Shown one piece after another: positions 52,612-63,982 of a stretch of 64,000 nucleotides of DNA. A program made the position numbers and the translations under genes. The stretch spans positions 6,324,564 through 6,388,563 of the forward strand of contig NC_092706.1 in NCBI RefSeq assembly GCF_964275005.1, in the 5' to 3' direction. This DNA comes from Diadema setosum (taxonomy: Eukaryota > Echinodermata > Echinoidea > Diadematoida > Diadematidae). Positions within the stretch are counted from its first letter, which is position 1. The number at the start of each line of letters is the position of its first letter. Under the pieces are notes generated by a model. That model ran no database searches. It saw only the letters and a list, made by a program, of their open reading frames with translations, and had not been told where the DNA came from.

Positions 52612-53480
52612 TTAAAGGGGCTGTACAGTACTGGTTGAGGTGGGGATTCATGTTTTGAACTTTCCTAAGTGAGATAATGAGAAACCTCCTATGAAATATG
52701 AAAGAGCATGTAATTTTAAGAAGGATTCAACGTTTATTCGATGAAAATTGGTTTTTGAAATGGCTGAGATATCCAAAAAAGTAATAATAATAAAAGACTA
52801 CAGGCCATGCCTTTTGTTAGGATCCCTTTGTTTCACCTTGTTTTTGGATATCTCAGCCATTTCAAAACCGATTTTCATCAAATAAACTTTTGATACCCCT
52901 TAGAATTGCATGCTCTCTGACATCTCATGGAGTGGTTTCTGAATATCTCGCAAAACGTTAAAAGCTAAATCCTCACCTCGACCAGAACCGTACACAATCT
53001 TTAAGCCTGTCCCACTTTATATACATGTAAATGCCCTTTCCCCGAACACAAACCAAGGATATCAAAATCATTTCAAAACCGATTTTCATCAAATAAACTT
53101 TTGATACCCCTTAGAATTGCATGCTCTCTGACACCTCATAGAGTGGTTTCTGAATATCTCACAAAACATTAAAAGCTAAATCCTCACCTCGACCAGAACC
53201 GTACACAATCTTTAAGCCTGTCCCACTTTATATACATGTCAATGCCCTTTCCCCGAACACAAACCAAGGATATCAAAATCATTTCAAAACCGATTTTCAT
53301 CAAATAAACTTTTGATACCCCTTAGAATTGCATGCTCTCTGACACCTCATAGAGTGGTTTCTGAATATCTCGCAAAACATTAAAAGCTAAATCCTCACCT
53401 CGACCAGAACCATACACAATCTTTAAGCCTGTCCCACTTTATATAAATGCCCTTTCCCCGAACACAAACCAAGGATATCA
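52612..53480. mobile_element. Inverted-repeat element with a triplicated right arm
   Basis: The left arm (TGGCTGAGATATCCAAAAA, to about 52780) is inverted relative to the right arm (TTTTTGGATATCTCAGCCA, from about 52841). The right arm then repeats at exactly 211-bp spacing: TTCAAAACCGATTTTCATCA starts at 52861, 53072 and 53283. The copies differ by only a few bases, so the amplification is recent. A diverged single copy of the arm lies at about 40035-40200 in TMEM41A intron 2. Confidence 0.8.
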
Positions 53481-54155
53481 AGCGCTCAGAGAAAGGAAGT
53501 GCAGAATGTTATGTTGGCAACAAACATGTCTCCAAACAAATCGAAAACTCAGACTCTTGAAGTGGACTCAAATTTAAAGAAAACTCATTTACCTGGTATT
53601 GGGAAAAAGACAAAACAAAAACAATTGAAACAAACAGACAAACAAAACTTGCATCTTGACAGGCACATAATATCACCTTTTCATAAACTTTATTTTTTAA
53701 TCTATTTTTTTTTGTGTTTTATTTTTTTCTCAAATACAAAACAACATTTAGACAAATATCAAAGTTGGCTTTGATAAACAAATATGATTGCATTCCATTT
53801 GTTATAGTCAACTTGAAAATGGAACAGAATTGCACTTCAGACAACAACAACAACAAAATACACCTGTGCTATTCTCGGGGAATTTGATAGAACAGAATTC
53901 TGATACCATGGAACCTCTTTATAAAGAGGTCAGGTATAACAAAACCCTCTTATAACGAGGTGATTATGCAGGCTCAAAATCTATATATTTCATCGTTTTT
54001 GTGACCTGACACAATGATACACTGGATATTGTAAGGTATAATTGTCATGAATTGTTGGTCCTCATTATACATTCAATGAGATTTCCTGGTACAGTCTGCT
54101 GTTTCAACTGATGGCAGTTGTAAGCAAATGTAAGACCATGGTTTATCATTTCAAA
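53481..54155. other. No gene recognised
   Basis: Low-complexity A/T tracts and a short 'TATAACGAGG'-type phrase (about 53935-53960) reminiscent of Tigger-like ends. No exon was found. Confidence 0.35.
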
Positions 54156-54159
54156 CATG

Positions 54160-54790
54160 GCAGTAAGCATTAATGGGGAATTACTCCCAATTATAGACAT
54201 GTATACAAATTTAGGGAATGAACAATATAAGTAGAAAACATCAGTGAAGTTGGAGGAAAATTTCTTCTAAAAGTTATTAATTCTTTAAGTTTTGGCACCA
54301 CCATCCCTAGATAAGAAGGCTACACTGTTTATGTCATAGTAGTGGAGCAATTTAAGGAAAATATTTAAAGAAAATTCCACATTCTATTTTGGAATATTCT
54401 ACATGTATTTTATTTAGCATAATAAAAGAGCACTGGACTCATAATGCTTCGGAAGGCAGAGGGTAATAATACTACCCCTAACATATATATCAGTCATAAG
54501 TTGAGGGAGTGAGTAGTATTTTTAATGAAAAATATGAAATTTTGCGGAATTCTCTATGTATAGGCTATGCTAAACTTTATATAATTCCATAACTGACATC
54601 ACAAATTGTTGTGGGCTTCTTATTCAGAAAATGAAAGAACACCTCATGGATGTAATCAATAGGCCTACTATGACAATTCAGAACTCTTGAAAATAGATTG
54701 TTCTATTTTCCTCAAACTTCACTGATGTGTTCTAATATTTGTAAATTCACTGAATCTGCATATATGTTTGGGTTGGATTCCCCTTTAATA
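54160..54790. mobile_element. Diverged copy of the 3.3-kb MITE family
   Basis: It shares with 3271-3810 the order of TAGACATGT, 'AGTGAAGTT.GAGGAAAAT', AAAGAGCACTGGACT, GGAAGGCAGAGGG and the inverted right arm (TTCACTGATGTGTTCTAATA). Arms are much more diverged than at 3.3 kb. Confidence 0.55.
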
Positions 54791-55368
54791 CAAAATGTAC
54801 ATCAGTTTTCACCATTTTCTACACAACCATTCCGATCAGTGTGTATTTGTTATTATAAGTATTATAATGACAAATTGTAATAGCTACATGCAGTCAATAC
54901 ATGCCATAAATATTGACATATTCATGAGGACCTATAATGGAACTGAGAGCTAACAGTTACTAGTAACTGGTGTTTGATTATTATAGTCAGTTCATAGCCA
55001 ATATGACGGTTTGTTGCCTAGGATACTATGATATAATTTTAGTCACCCTGTGGTGACAGGGTGGCAAAAATAAGCACTTTACCTCATTGGTATCTGCTTG
55101 CTTGTTTTATTTCTATCTTAATTGTGTTTTAATTGCGGCATAATCTATTTGTTCCATTACACAGAACTGGAATTGGGTTCATACTTTGAAAAGACAGTCA
55201 TTTTGAAAGTACATTTGAATGTTATTTGCACATCACATTCTTAAGCCTCAAAAGGGGGCCGACATACCATTACACACAATACAGTCAGCAAGTATAGTGA
55301 CAGATTCTCTTGACCCTCAGCTAAATGATGTATATTAACTTGTATTTTTTTTTTTTAATCCTGCACAG

Positions 55369-55478
55369 CTAAGAATCCCACACCAGAGAAAAGGAAAGAC
55401 AAATTATTTGGGATTTTTGGCATTGCTGACAAGAAGAAACAAACAAGGACAGCATTCATGGTCGACTTCAGCTGCTAA
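55369..55478 (+). CDS. Orphan terminal coding exon candidate
   Basis: A long T tract and CCTGCACAG acceptor precede an open stretch that, with one base supplied from upstream, reads A-KNPTPEKRKDKLFGIFGIAD, then KKKQTRTAFMVDFSC and TAA. The composition is Lys-rich and hydrophilic, like a cytosolic tail. Its phase fits the donor of TMEM41A exon 4, so it could be an alternative last exon that skips exon 5. It could also belong to an unrecognised gene or be chance. No upstream exon of its own was found in 44.4-55.3 kb. Confidence 0.35.
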
Positions 55479-56302
55479 TCTTTTCACACGGAGATCTCTG
55501 TGCTATCAAAGTGATCAATTTTAGAGAAACCAGAGACTCCAATTCTCCCACTGTCAATGGGAGATCTCATGTTGAGACCATTTTCTCCAAATCTCCCTCC
55601 TTCCCACCCGAGTTTGAATTTCTCCTGCTCTAGCTATAAATTATCTCCCATCTAGAATATCAATGTAGCTTTCTAAAGCCCAGCTGTAGTTTTGCCATAT
55701 GAAATGTTCAAAAATAAAACTAAAATGGCACAAAGACAGCATAAACATTGTATAACCCTAGAGCTTCCAAAACCCTGAAGTGAGCCCAGAGTCCTGGCTG
55801 CATTAGCCTTTTGACAAGGCCCTCTCACTGTATGATGGCTATAACGGGCGAGCACAACAGCGCGAGGGCCTTTTGAGATCTGATTCATACATTATTATTC
55901 ATGATGTAAGACGTGTGATGTCAGAAGCGAAGGCTGAGACCCGTTTTAATAGTGATCTCACACGTAGAGGGTGTTATGCTTTTCACTGGCAGCAGTCACA
56001 TGTCGTTGAAGACGACTTGTCGTCATGAATCCAGCAGCATTTTCTCACAGTTCTGAACATGTCCAATGTCATAAGTAGCCAAATTACGCAAATTATCAGA
56101 ATTCAAACATTCATGAACTGATACCCTGAAGGATGATAAATGACAGTTATGTGTGAGTTTGAAATTTGTGTCAGAAAATGAGTCACTGTATATGAAGATT
56201 TGCTTGGTTGGCGTACGTCATTGCGCACATGTGGTATCGGCTGTCTGCTCCCAAAGCAAACGGCATAGTGTGAAGACATGGATAAGTTGTAAACATTGTA
56301 GA
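55479..56302. other. No gene recognised
   Basis: Possible 3'UTR of the orphan exon; otherwise featureless sequence up to the second gypsy element. Confidence 0.35.
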
Positions 56303-56728
56303 TATAACACGGGTATGATGGAGAACATATAGTTACTGTAGCCCGAGTTCAAGTTCCCTCCTTGATAAACTCTTTTGTTTTCTGATGAAAAGGCCACCAG
56401 GCGATCACCTTTGAGCACCCGGCGTTTGTTTGGTAAACAAATCCCTTTCTTACCTGAGAGGTGTATGAACCTCATCTGGCGTGGGTCAGCACAAGTTCTT
56501 CACTTTGCAGAACTGTGTTGATCAAGCCAGATGTGTTCTTCCCCTGCTCTCTACAGGTGTCATATCTCACAAGGTTAGGGACCTATTCTTGCATCGTCTC
56601 CCCCTTCTTCCTTTTTTTCTTGAGTGAACATCTCCTGCATCCCCTTACCCACCAGCAGGCTACGACTATACATTATACGAGAAAGTGCGCTGTTAGTTGT
56701 CGTGTTTGCAGTGAAACACGGCATTACA
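56303..56728 (+). repeat. 5' LTR of the second gypsy element
   Basis: 426 bp, colinear with 60095-60524 with substitutions and small indels. The first bases (TATAACAC) deviate from the expected TG start. Confidence 0.85.
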
Positions 56729-56764
56729 CGAAACTGCGTAATCCGATTCGATTGGATACGGGAC

Positions 56765-57240
56765 ATGGACTATTTGCTGGCTGCTGCACCCCAGCCCACG
56801 GGTTTAGCATTTGCCACTATCATCTATAATCTAAGCAGGGAAGCGCAGCATCTGGTTCTGAACATCCCTCCGAGTGAGCGTACCCCAGAAGGCGCCTTCC
56901 ATGAACTCAGACTAGAGTATGCAGGCAGCAGTTGCCATAGGTGTATGAGCGAGCCCAGCAACAACATGAGGAAGTCGGCTCTTTTGCAATCTCACTCGAT
57001 GGCATACTATGCAATATAGAAGAGGCGCTATACGACGGCATACCGATGGGGGATAGAGATGCAAAACTGACCACGCAGTTTATGAGGGGCCTGCGTGATA
57101 AGAAGGTCAGGGCGAGGCTGTCACCAATGTGGCCTCGACTCGTGACGTTTCGAGCCCTGAAGGATGAGCTCCGTCACCTTGTCAGAGAGAGGGAAACCAG
57201 GCGACATCTTGGCCAGGCATGTCGAGGTGTCAACATCTAG
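56765..57240 (+). pseudogene. gag of the second gypsy element (frameshifted, interrupted)
   Basis: It starts ATGGACTATTTGCTGG. The frame gives NLSREAQHLVLNIPPSERTP and FHELRLEYAG, then shifts by one base near 56935 to a second frame with YERAQQQHEEVGSFAISLDG, LTTQFMRGLRDKKVRARL and FRALKDELRHLVRERE. The pattern matches the retrotransposon-gag capsid region. Near 57240 it is cut by the Tc1/mariner fragment. Confidence 0.75.
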
Positions 57241-57660
57241 CAAGGAAAGGTTTTGCAGAGCAAGACAGCCAGACTGTTCCTGCTAAAAAGACAATAGATG
57301 GGCAATATTACAGAGAGAAAATTCTGACTAAAGTTTATGAGCCAGGTCTTTGGAACCCGAACGTCTGCCCAAATCCAGCAGATGTTATCTTTCCGCAAGA
57401 TGGTGCCATGCCCCATACAGCTCAGCTTTTGCAACAATGGTGCGAAGAGAAATTTCCCACTTATTGGAAGAAAGATGAATGGCCAGGCAACTCCCCTGAC
57501 CTCAACATGATTGAGAAGTTATGGACTATCCTAAAAGATAAGGTTTATGAGCCTCCATACTACACGACATGTGAACAACTGGTACAATGTGTGCAACGAT
57601 GCTGGAAAAATATCCCTCAATCACTTTTTACACTGTAAAATTTTAGGGTCGGGGTATTTA
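57241..57660 (+). pseudogene. Tc1/mariner transposase C-terminal fragment nested in gag
   Basis: The frame to the stop at 57638 encodes the last two-thirds of a DDE domain: FPQDGAMPHTAQLLQQWCEE (catalytic Asp) and WPGNSPDLNMIEKLWTILKD (catalytic Glu). The first Asp, the DNA-binding domain and the left end are absent. The open frame starting at 57219 joins unrelated gag bases to it and is an artefact. Confidence 0.8.
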
Positions 57661-58162
57661 CTTTCTGTACACTGTATATATCTGTGGACTGGAGGGACAT
57701 TTTGCTAGAAACTGCCCTTCCCACATGACTGCCCATCCTTTAAACGGGTAAGGCCCACAGCGGTGGCTGTGGGCGCTAACAAGACCAACCCTAACCCTCC
57801 TGACTTGACTAGGACTGACAAAATCACAACACCATCGAATAGCATGACTTCAACGACTCCTACCCCTGCGACGAGGACAAATGACTTGGGTGTTATAGGG
57901 CCAGCCAACGAGACTCTGGTTATGATCAACGGCAAGGAGGTCAACGTGCTCATCGACTCGGGCTCACAGGTCACCACCGTATCCGAGGAGTTGGGGCGTA
58001 CCCACCCTGGCCTGTGTGAACAACCCCTCCGGGCTGCTGACATATCTGTCTGGGGTGCCGACAACCACGAGGTGTACCAAGGTGTACTGAGGGTGATCGA
58101 GTCCAACTTATCAGTCTTGGGTTTCGAATACACAAAGGTCCCGACACTTGTGACAGCTACTA
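57661..58162 (+). pseudogene. Zinc-knuckle relic and retropepsin of the second gypsy element
   Basis: Around 57676-57730 is ICGLEGHFARNCPSH, a CCHC knuckle whose first Cys is replaced. From 57763 a Pro/Thr-rich linker leads to NVLIDSGSQVTTVSEELG, with the DSG active site of an aspartic protease, and continues to VPTLVTATT where a MITE is inserted. Confidence 0.75.
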
Positions 58163-58352
58163 CTGTAAAAGTGGTTTCTTTCCCGTAAAGATACTTTCGC
58201 GGCTTCCATCGGTGTCGATTTTTTTGCGTGTGTTTAAATTCACAGTCAGCAAAATCTGTGAATTCACAGTCGGCATGATGCATGATGTTAAATTCGTGAT
58301 TCAACCTCAAAGCGTGAAAATAAAACCACCGCGAAAGAAAACAATTTTACAG
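58163..58352. mobile_element. MITE nested in the gypsy pol region
   Basis: The ends read CTGTAAAAGTGGTTTCTTTC and, in reverse complement, CTGTAAAATTGTTTTCTTTC. TA flanks both sides. Inside are CTTTCGCGG and CCGCGAAAG inverted phrases and two GAATTCACAGTC-like repeats. It splits the protease-to-RT linker, so it postdates the retrotransposon. Confidence 0.8.
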
Positions 58353-58382
58353 TACTATACTAAGTAAAAGCATGATGTCCCT

Positions 58383-59679
58383 TTGCTTGTCATAACTAAT
58401 GTCATCAGAGCTTTGGAGGAGGACTGTGTGAGGGTACATGGAAGAGAGTCTTTCCTATATGCTGTAGGAGAGAACAACTCCATCTGGAAAGCAGCTTTCA
58501 TGCGTCTGGGAATAGCAGACGTAAGTGGAAAGGGAGATTTCATCGGACGCATGACTCTGCGTGGGCCACCTGTCCAGCTGGTGCTGGGAGAGCAGAGGAC
58601 TGTGAGGGGCCGCGTGCATGGAAGGACACCATTTCCAGACTGCTGCACTCTGGTGGAACCAACTTCAGCTAATGGAGACCTGTATAATTTTTGTGACAGT
58701 CTGAAATATCAGCGGCGTGCCAAACACCCTTACTTCCAATACCTCACTGGCCATACTCAGGGCTGTGAAGGAAATTCACAGCATTGAGTCACCCAAAGAG
58801 CAGCACCAATTAAACTAGCAGGCACCGAGCCAGGTGCCATGCACAGGCTGTGATACATCTTCAGCAATTCCTCGAGAGAAATGGCGATGTCTTTTCTCAC
58901 CATTCGACCGACTATGGCAATACAACTTCAATTACTCATCAGATTCCCCTTGTCGACCCCGTCCCATTCTGTCTTCCCTACCGGAGGATCCCATCAGCCC
59001 CCTATGAGGACGTAAAAGACATGCTGAAAGAGATGAATGATGCTAGAGTTATAAGACCAAGCAGCAGCCAATATACTTCCCCCATTGTCATCGCCAAGAA
59101 GAAAGATGGTAGTCTACGTTCTGCATAGACTCCCTAAAGCTGAATGGTCAGACGAGGGATGAGGAAGCCTTGGACTCACTTGGTAAATACTTCAGTACGC
59201 TGGATCTCACTTCGGGGTACTGGCAGGTAGAGGTTGACGAGCAAGACAAGGTGAAGATGGCATTCACAACTCCGATGGGTCTGTTTGGGTGCAACTGGAT
59301 GCCGTTTGGACTTCAGAATGCTCCTGCCACATTCCAGACCATTCAATCCCACTCAGTGACAGAGGGAGACCAGAAGGACCAGGAGACACATGGCGGCCAG
59401 TCCACCATTTCAGCTGACAACAGCGAGGGACCATGGGCTCAGATGGATGACATTCAGGAAGAGGTGATTGACATGCCAGCCGAAGATGATGATCAGCACG
59501 TTCCAGGGGTCATCATCAATCAACCAACTGCGGAGATGAGCGAGATGCTGACGCTGAGCCTGAGGACACGACTGTTCTCAGCGCAGACCAGGTGGAAGAG
59601 GACAGCCTACTCGGGGTACGCACTCGCAGGAATAGACAACCTGTGGAGCGTCTTCAATACACGAGTCTGGGCAATATAA
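58383..59679 (+). pseudogene. pol remnant: linker, partial reverse transcriptase and pol tail
   Basis: Three frames carry it. 58383-58787 encodes the post-protease linker (GRMTLRGPPVQLVLGEQR). 58850-59128 encodes the RT N-terminal region (PLVDPVPFCLPYRRIP, SPIVIAKKKDG). After a one-base shift near 59115, 59170-59340 has STLDLTSGYWQVEV (first catalytic Asp) and MPFGLQNAPATF. At about 59340 RT stops before its YxDD motif and an acidic, pol-tail-like sequence follows to 59679. The join marks the internal deletion. Confidence 0.8.
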
Positions 59680-60094
59680 GCCAACTCACAGCAATGCAAG
59701 ATGCTTTTGAGGTTGCCTGCAGCATCGTTAGAAGTTTGACCACTCCAAATTTACATATCTAATGAGTCACAAATTTAATGGCTCAGTCTGTGGGGACGGC
59801 GACTTTTTCAGTAGAGGGGGAGAGGTTTGGAGAGTAGAATCAGGGGTATACACAAAGTTTAATTACATTTTGTTTTGAAATATTCCTCATTTTATAATTA
59901 CACTTTTTATCAGTATTCGTTCAGCAGTATACAAAGAGTTCGATATGAAAGCATGTATTTGCATTGAAGACGACCACCTTACTGTATTTTCAGATGTGAT
60001 CAGTAGACATATCAGTTCTACGTATTGCATTTGATATAATTTCAATTTGTAATTTGTTAATGATGAGGACATCATTCAGTCATGATGGGGAGGA
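59680..60094 (+). other. 3' internal region of the second gypsy element
   Basis: Non-coding sequence between the pol tail and the 3' LTR. A purine-rich stretch (GTAGAGGGGGAGAGGT, about 59809) could be a polypurine tract displaced by later insertion. Confidence 0.4.
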
Positions 60095-60524
60095 TGAAAC
60101 ACGGGTATGTTGGAGAATATACAGTTGCTCTAGCCCGAGTTCAAGTTCCCTCCTCGGTAAACTCTTATGTCTTTTGATGAAAAGGCCACCAGGCGATCAT
60201 CTTAGCACCCAGTGTATGTTTGTTTGGTAAACAAATCCCTTTCTTACCTGAGAGGTGAATGAACCTCATCTGGCATGGGTCAGCACAAGTTCTTCACTCT
60301 GCAGAACTGTGTTGATCAAGCCAGATGTATTCTTCCCCTGCTCTCTACAGGTGTCATATCTCACAAGGGTAGGGACCTATTCTTGCATCGTCTCCCCCTT
60401 CTTCCTTTTTTTTGTTGAGTGAACGCCTCCTGCATCCCCTTACCCACCAGCAGGCTACGACTATACATTATACGAGAAAGTGCGCCGTTAGCTGTCGCGC
60501 TTGCAACGAAACACGGGTGTTACA
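60095..60524 (+). repeat. 3' LTR of the second gypsy element
   Basis: 430 bp, ending GGTGTTACA. It is slightly closer to the expected LTR consensus than the 5' copy. Confidence 0.85.
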
Positions 60525-62008
60525 TGATGAAAGAAGTTACGCATTCTAACTGTCAGGAGCCCTTTAATGGGTGTTTGGCCTTGGTTCCAGTAATAGATAT
60601 GATAAATAGTGAAAGGAGCTGTGTTAACAGTGCATATGCACCGAGTAGTGATTGGATACGTAGAACAGTCTAATGCAAGAAATTAGCTCAGGGTCAATAG
60701 TTCCATCTCATAGACAAAATAAGGAGCACAGTTGTAAGTGTACACTGTAGCAAGTTTAGTGATATACAACCTCACGTAAGTCGACAACTCGCCCAAGTCG
60801 ACACGGAAAAAAAGTCCCGATTTTCCCCTTTGTTATTCCTTGAAAATTTCTTCGTATTAGTCAACATTTTCAAGTCGACAACTCGCATATGTCGACATGA
60901 TTTTTGAGTGCCAAACGTGCTGAAATACATGCAAATTTCCTCGCGTAAGTCGACATATTTTTTCTCCTCAAATTTGAATTGCAGTACTCTGAAGAACGAT
61001 TGTTCACACGCTCCGATTTGCAACAGAACAGCGCGATTTGCAACAGAACAACGCGATTTGTGCGGTTCTACATCTCTACATCGGTCGAATAAGGGCATTA
61101 GATACTTTCTCCTTTCTTTCGCTAGTGTTTTGTTGTGTGTGTGTGTGTTCGGTAAGCGTAGTCTCGTACAGTGCAGGCGTACTCTGTGATCAGTGTGTAT
61201 TTGTGCTGTTCTGAAGTTTTTGATTTCGGTTCGGTGAGAACATAGCGAGAAGAAGTGTGTTGTGTTATGTTCGTTTCGCACTATACACCCCTCCCTCATC
61301 ACAGTAGAAGTAAGGGAAACGTTAGAGACGAAAGTTGTGCATGGCAAATCGGAGTTTTATTCAGAGATGTTGGTTCAAGATTTTCACTCGAGCGAGTCGT
61401 TATTGCAAAAAAAAAAAACCCAACAAAACAGTTTTTTATACATTAGGCTATTTAAAAGAAGGGATTGCTTTTGTCAGTTGAAACCCAAGGGGGAGGGGGG
61501 CAAACCACAGAAAGCTACCACTGACAGTGACCACAACGTTTTTGGACAATTTATACATAAGCAGTAGCCTCAGAAGTTAAAAGGTCAGGCAGTAGTAGAG
61601 AGAAGCGCCGTCTTGATTTCGTCTAAAATAATTTTGAATGCGAAGAATTGCCGTGTCCGTCATAACATTGAGGATAGACACTCTGACGAGAGGAGGCTCA
61701 CAAATAAGCATTTCAGAGAGTTTGCCGACAAAACAAAATTAAGTGTTGATTGAAACAAGGAGGAGAGAGGGAGAAGGGAAGAGAGAGAGAGAGAAAGAAG
61801 CATTGAAAAGTTGAGATGCTACACCAGTAAGGGGCCTATACTCAAATAAACCAGCGTGCTACTCTTACGTAATCAGTTTTGGGGCAACAAGCTTTCCCTT
61901 GTTTGAATCGTTGTCGACACGAAATGTACTGTACATGTACATGAACCTGACCAATCAATCCTGTTGTGGATAGCGCATGATACACTTGTGAAGAACAAAG
62001 GCTTCGAG

Positions 62009-63631
62009 ATGGCTACCAAGCGCAAATTGAAAACGAGATCTTACGAAGAGAAGTATGCTATCTTGAAATTCATGGAGGAAAATCCATCATGGAAAAGGAA
62101 AGACGTCGCAGAAAAATTTGAGATCAAGCATAACACGTTGTCGGACACACTAAAAAATTGTGACAAAATAGTTCGGGCCATTGAGCAGCCAGGTGATGTT
62201 CTAACGGGCAAGAAACGTCGGATGAAGACCTCCGTCTTGATGGCGAAATGCTTCTCACAAAGGCAAAATATTTTGCCAATAAATTCGGCCATGATACTCA
62301 ACCGACATCGAGATGGATCGACCGTTTTAAGAAAAGACACGGCATCGGTCGGATCCAAAAGGCGGGGGAAGCTGCCGGTGTCAGCAGTGAGATTGTTGAT
62401 GAATGGAAAACGGGCAAACTTAAAGACATCTTGGAGCACTTCGAGCCAAAAAACATCTATAATTGCGACGAGACGGGTCTTTTTTGGCAAATGCTACCAG
62501 AGAAGTTGCTTGGCTTTGTGGGCCAAAGTTACCACAGCACCAAGCAATCGAAGACGCGCATCACAGTCCTCGTTTGCGCCAACATGGACAGAAGTGATAA
62601 ACTCCCGCTGTTCGTAATCGGGAAGAGTAAGCGTCCTCGAGCATTCAGAAATGTGCACCGTCTCCCCGTGACGTATGAGGCCAGCAAAAAAGCCTGGATG
62701 ACGGGGGACCTGTTTCAAGGTTGGCTTACGAAGCTGGATCGGACCATGGGCGCACAGGGACGGAGAATAGCGATGATCGTGGACAATTGTCCAGCTCATC
62801 CTACCATTGAGCTCGAAAATATCGAATTAGTGTTCCTCCCTGCCTACACAACAAGTGTCACCCAGCCAATGGACAGAGGGATCATTCGCAATCTGAAGTT
62901 ACACTACAGGCACATTTTGTTGTTCCGACGCCTTGTTGCTGCTGAACATGACACTCCATTCCAGTGGAACTTGCTTGATGCAATCTTTGCCGTCAGATCT
63001 GCCTGGGCCAAGGTGACAGCGGAAACCATTGCAAATGTCTACCGAAAGGTGGGTTTCGTAGTCCCTCCCACAGAGCAGGAGCAGCATGCCCTGGCCGACC
63101 ACGATCCCGCTCCTGACGAGAACGTGCATGAGGTCGAGATCGAGCCAACGAGAGAATTCAGAGGCATTTAGGAGAGGCTATCTGATCTCTACAAAGACGT
63201 GCCACCACTTGAAGAGTACATCAGAGTCGATGACAATGAGCAGTGCTTCGAAGAACTGACGGATGATCAGATTGTTGGCATGGTAAAATCTGTTCTCGAC
63301 GATGAGCCCGAGGAGGAAGAAACTACCGAGGAAATTGATAACGTGAAAGCCCCGCCAACTGTCAGCGAAGTTTGTAATGCGCTGGACGTCATTCGTCGTT
63401 GCAATTCACCTAACTGGCCAAACTCCCGACTTCATTGGCACATTTGTGGACAAATTTGAGGCATACCTGATGAAGGAACTACCTAAGCACAGCAAGCAAA
63501 CATCCATAACTGATTATTCATTTGTGATTACTGATTATTCATTTGTGGACAAATTTGAGGCATACCTGATGAAGGAGCTACCTAAGCACAGCAAGCAAAC
63601 ATCCATAACTGATCATTTTTCGAGCAAGTGA
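62009..63631 (+). pseudogene. Tigger/pogo transposase (CENP-B/DDE_1 type), broken
   Basis: It starts MATKRKLKTRSYEEKYAILK, the N-terminal helix-turn-helix (Psq/CENP-B type; about 62009-62200). A frameshift with loss of about 16 residues follows near 62225-62245. The next frame gives the rest of the CENP-B HTH (TSRWIDRFKKRHGI) and the DDE domain. It contains NCDETGLFW, IVDNCPAHP and SVTQPMDRGIIRNLK, the three catalytic Asp blocks. An in-frame stop at 63169-63171 interrupts it before an acidic segment. Near 63405 a second frameshift leads to a C-terminal tail, ending KQTSITDHF, that is tandemly duplicated with a 99-bp period. Not functional as it stands. Confidence 0.88.
63443..63618 (+). repeat. 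99-bp tandem duplication in the transposase tail
   Basis: TTTGTGGACAAATTTGAGGC starts at 63443 and again at 63542. The two copies differ by very few bases, and the 99-bp period preserves the frame. Confidence 0.9.
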
Positions 63632-63838
63632 GTGTCATACGTCGAGAGGTGAACATGTTATACATGTAGGATGGTACATGTACTTTCTCAATATCTCGTT
63701 CAAGCAGCTTCTCCCTCATTTGAATTAAACTTGACACTTTGCATTGATGTTAAGAGTTCAGAGTTAAATCTGATTTCAGATTCAACTACTTTGTCCACAT
63801 CCATTTGATTGTCCGGCAATGCAAATACATTGAAATCT

Positions 63839-63982
63839 TTGCAACTGATTGACAAATTGCCCTACATCCACATCCTGCTCGAGTATGTACGCCCATGATT
63901 TTTTATCATGGCTACCACTAAAACACTGATCAATTCAGTGCTTATTTACGTCGATGTAGGGCAATTTGTCAATCAGTTGCAA
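63839..63982. mobile_element. MITE with perfect 30-bp terminal inverted repeats
   Basis: TTGCAACTGATTGACAAATT begins a 30-base left end (63839-63868), which is exactly mirrored at 63953-63982 (ending CAATCAGTTGCAA). The short interior also contains a hairpin around ATGATTTTTTATCAT. Perfect ends suggest recent origin. Non-coding. Confidence 0.85.

Larger units (their letters stand above)
56303..60524 (+). mobile_element. Second Ty3/gypsy LTR element, deleted and with nested insertions
   Basis: LTRs lie at 56303-56728 and 60095-60524, sharing long phrases such as AGCCCGAGTTCAAGTTCCCT and GACCTATTCTTGCATCGTCT. The ends approximate TGTAACACGGG and GGTGTTACA. Between them on the plus strand are gag, a Tc1/mariner fragment, a zinc-knuckle relic, retropepsin, a MITE, an RT fragment and a pol tail. 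RT stops after about half of the domain, and RNase H and integrase are missing, so a large deletion has joined RT to the pol C-terminus. No clear target duplication was found. Confidence 0.9.
60767..63657 (+). mobile_element. Tigger/pogo-type DNA transposon (decayed)
   Basis: The left end reads CAACCTCACGTAAGTCGACA with further 'AAGTCGACAACTCGC' subterminal repeats, related to the TA-flanked MITEs at 41542 and 42539. The transposase remnant spans 62009-63631. The right end may be near 63657, where the reverse complement reads GTTCACCTCTCGACGTATGA, but this match is loose. The left end is weakly preserved too. Confidence 0.7.

Noticed and set aside
57219..57638. Single 139-residue gene starting at 57219
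   Set aside because: Its first residues are gag sequence read out of frame; only the later part is mariner transposase.
57705..58310. 201-residue minus-strand frame
   Set aside because: It is antisense to the retropepsin region and MITE of the second gypsy element.
60772..61347. 191-residue minus-strand frame
   Set aside because: It lies antisense to the 5' non-coding region of the Tigger element and shows no domain.
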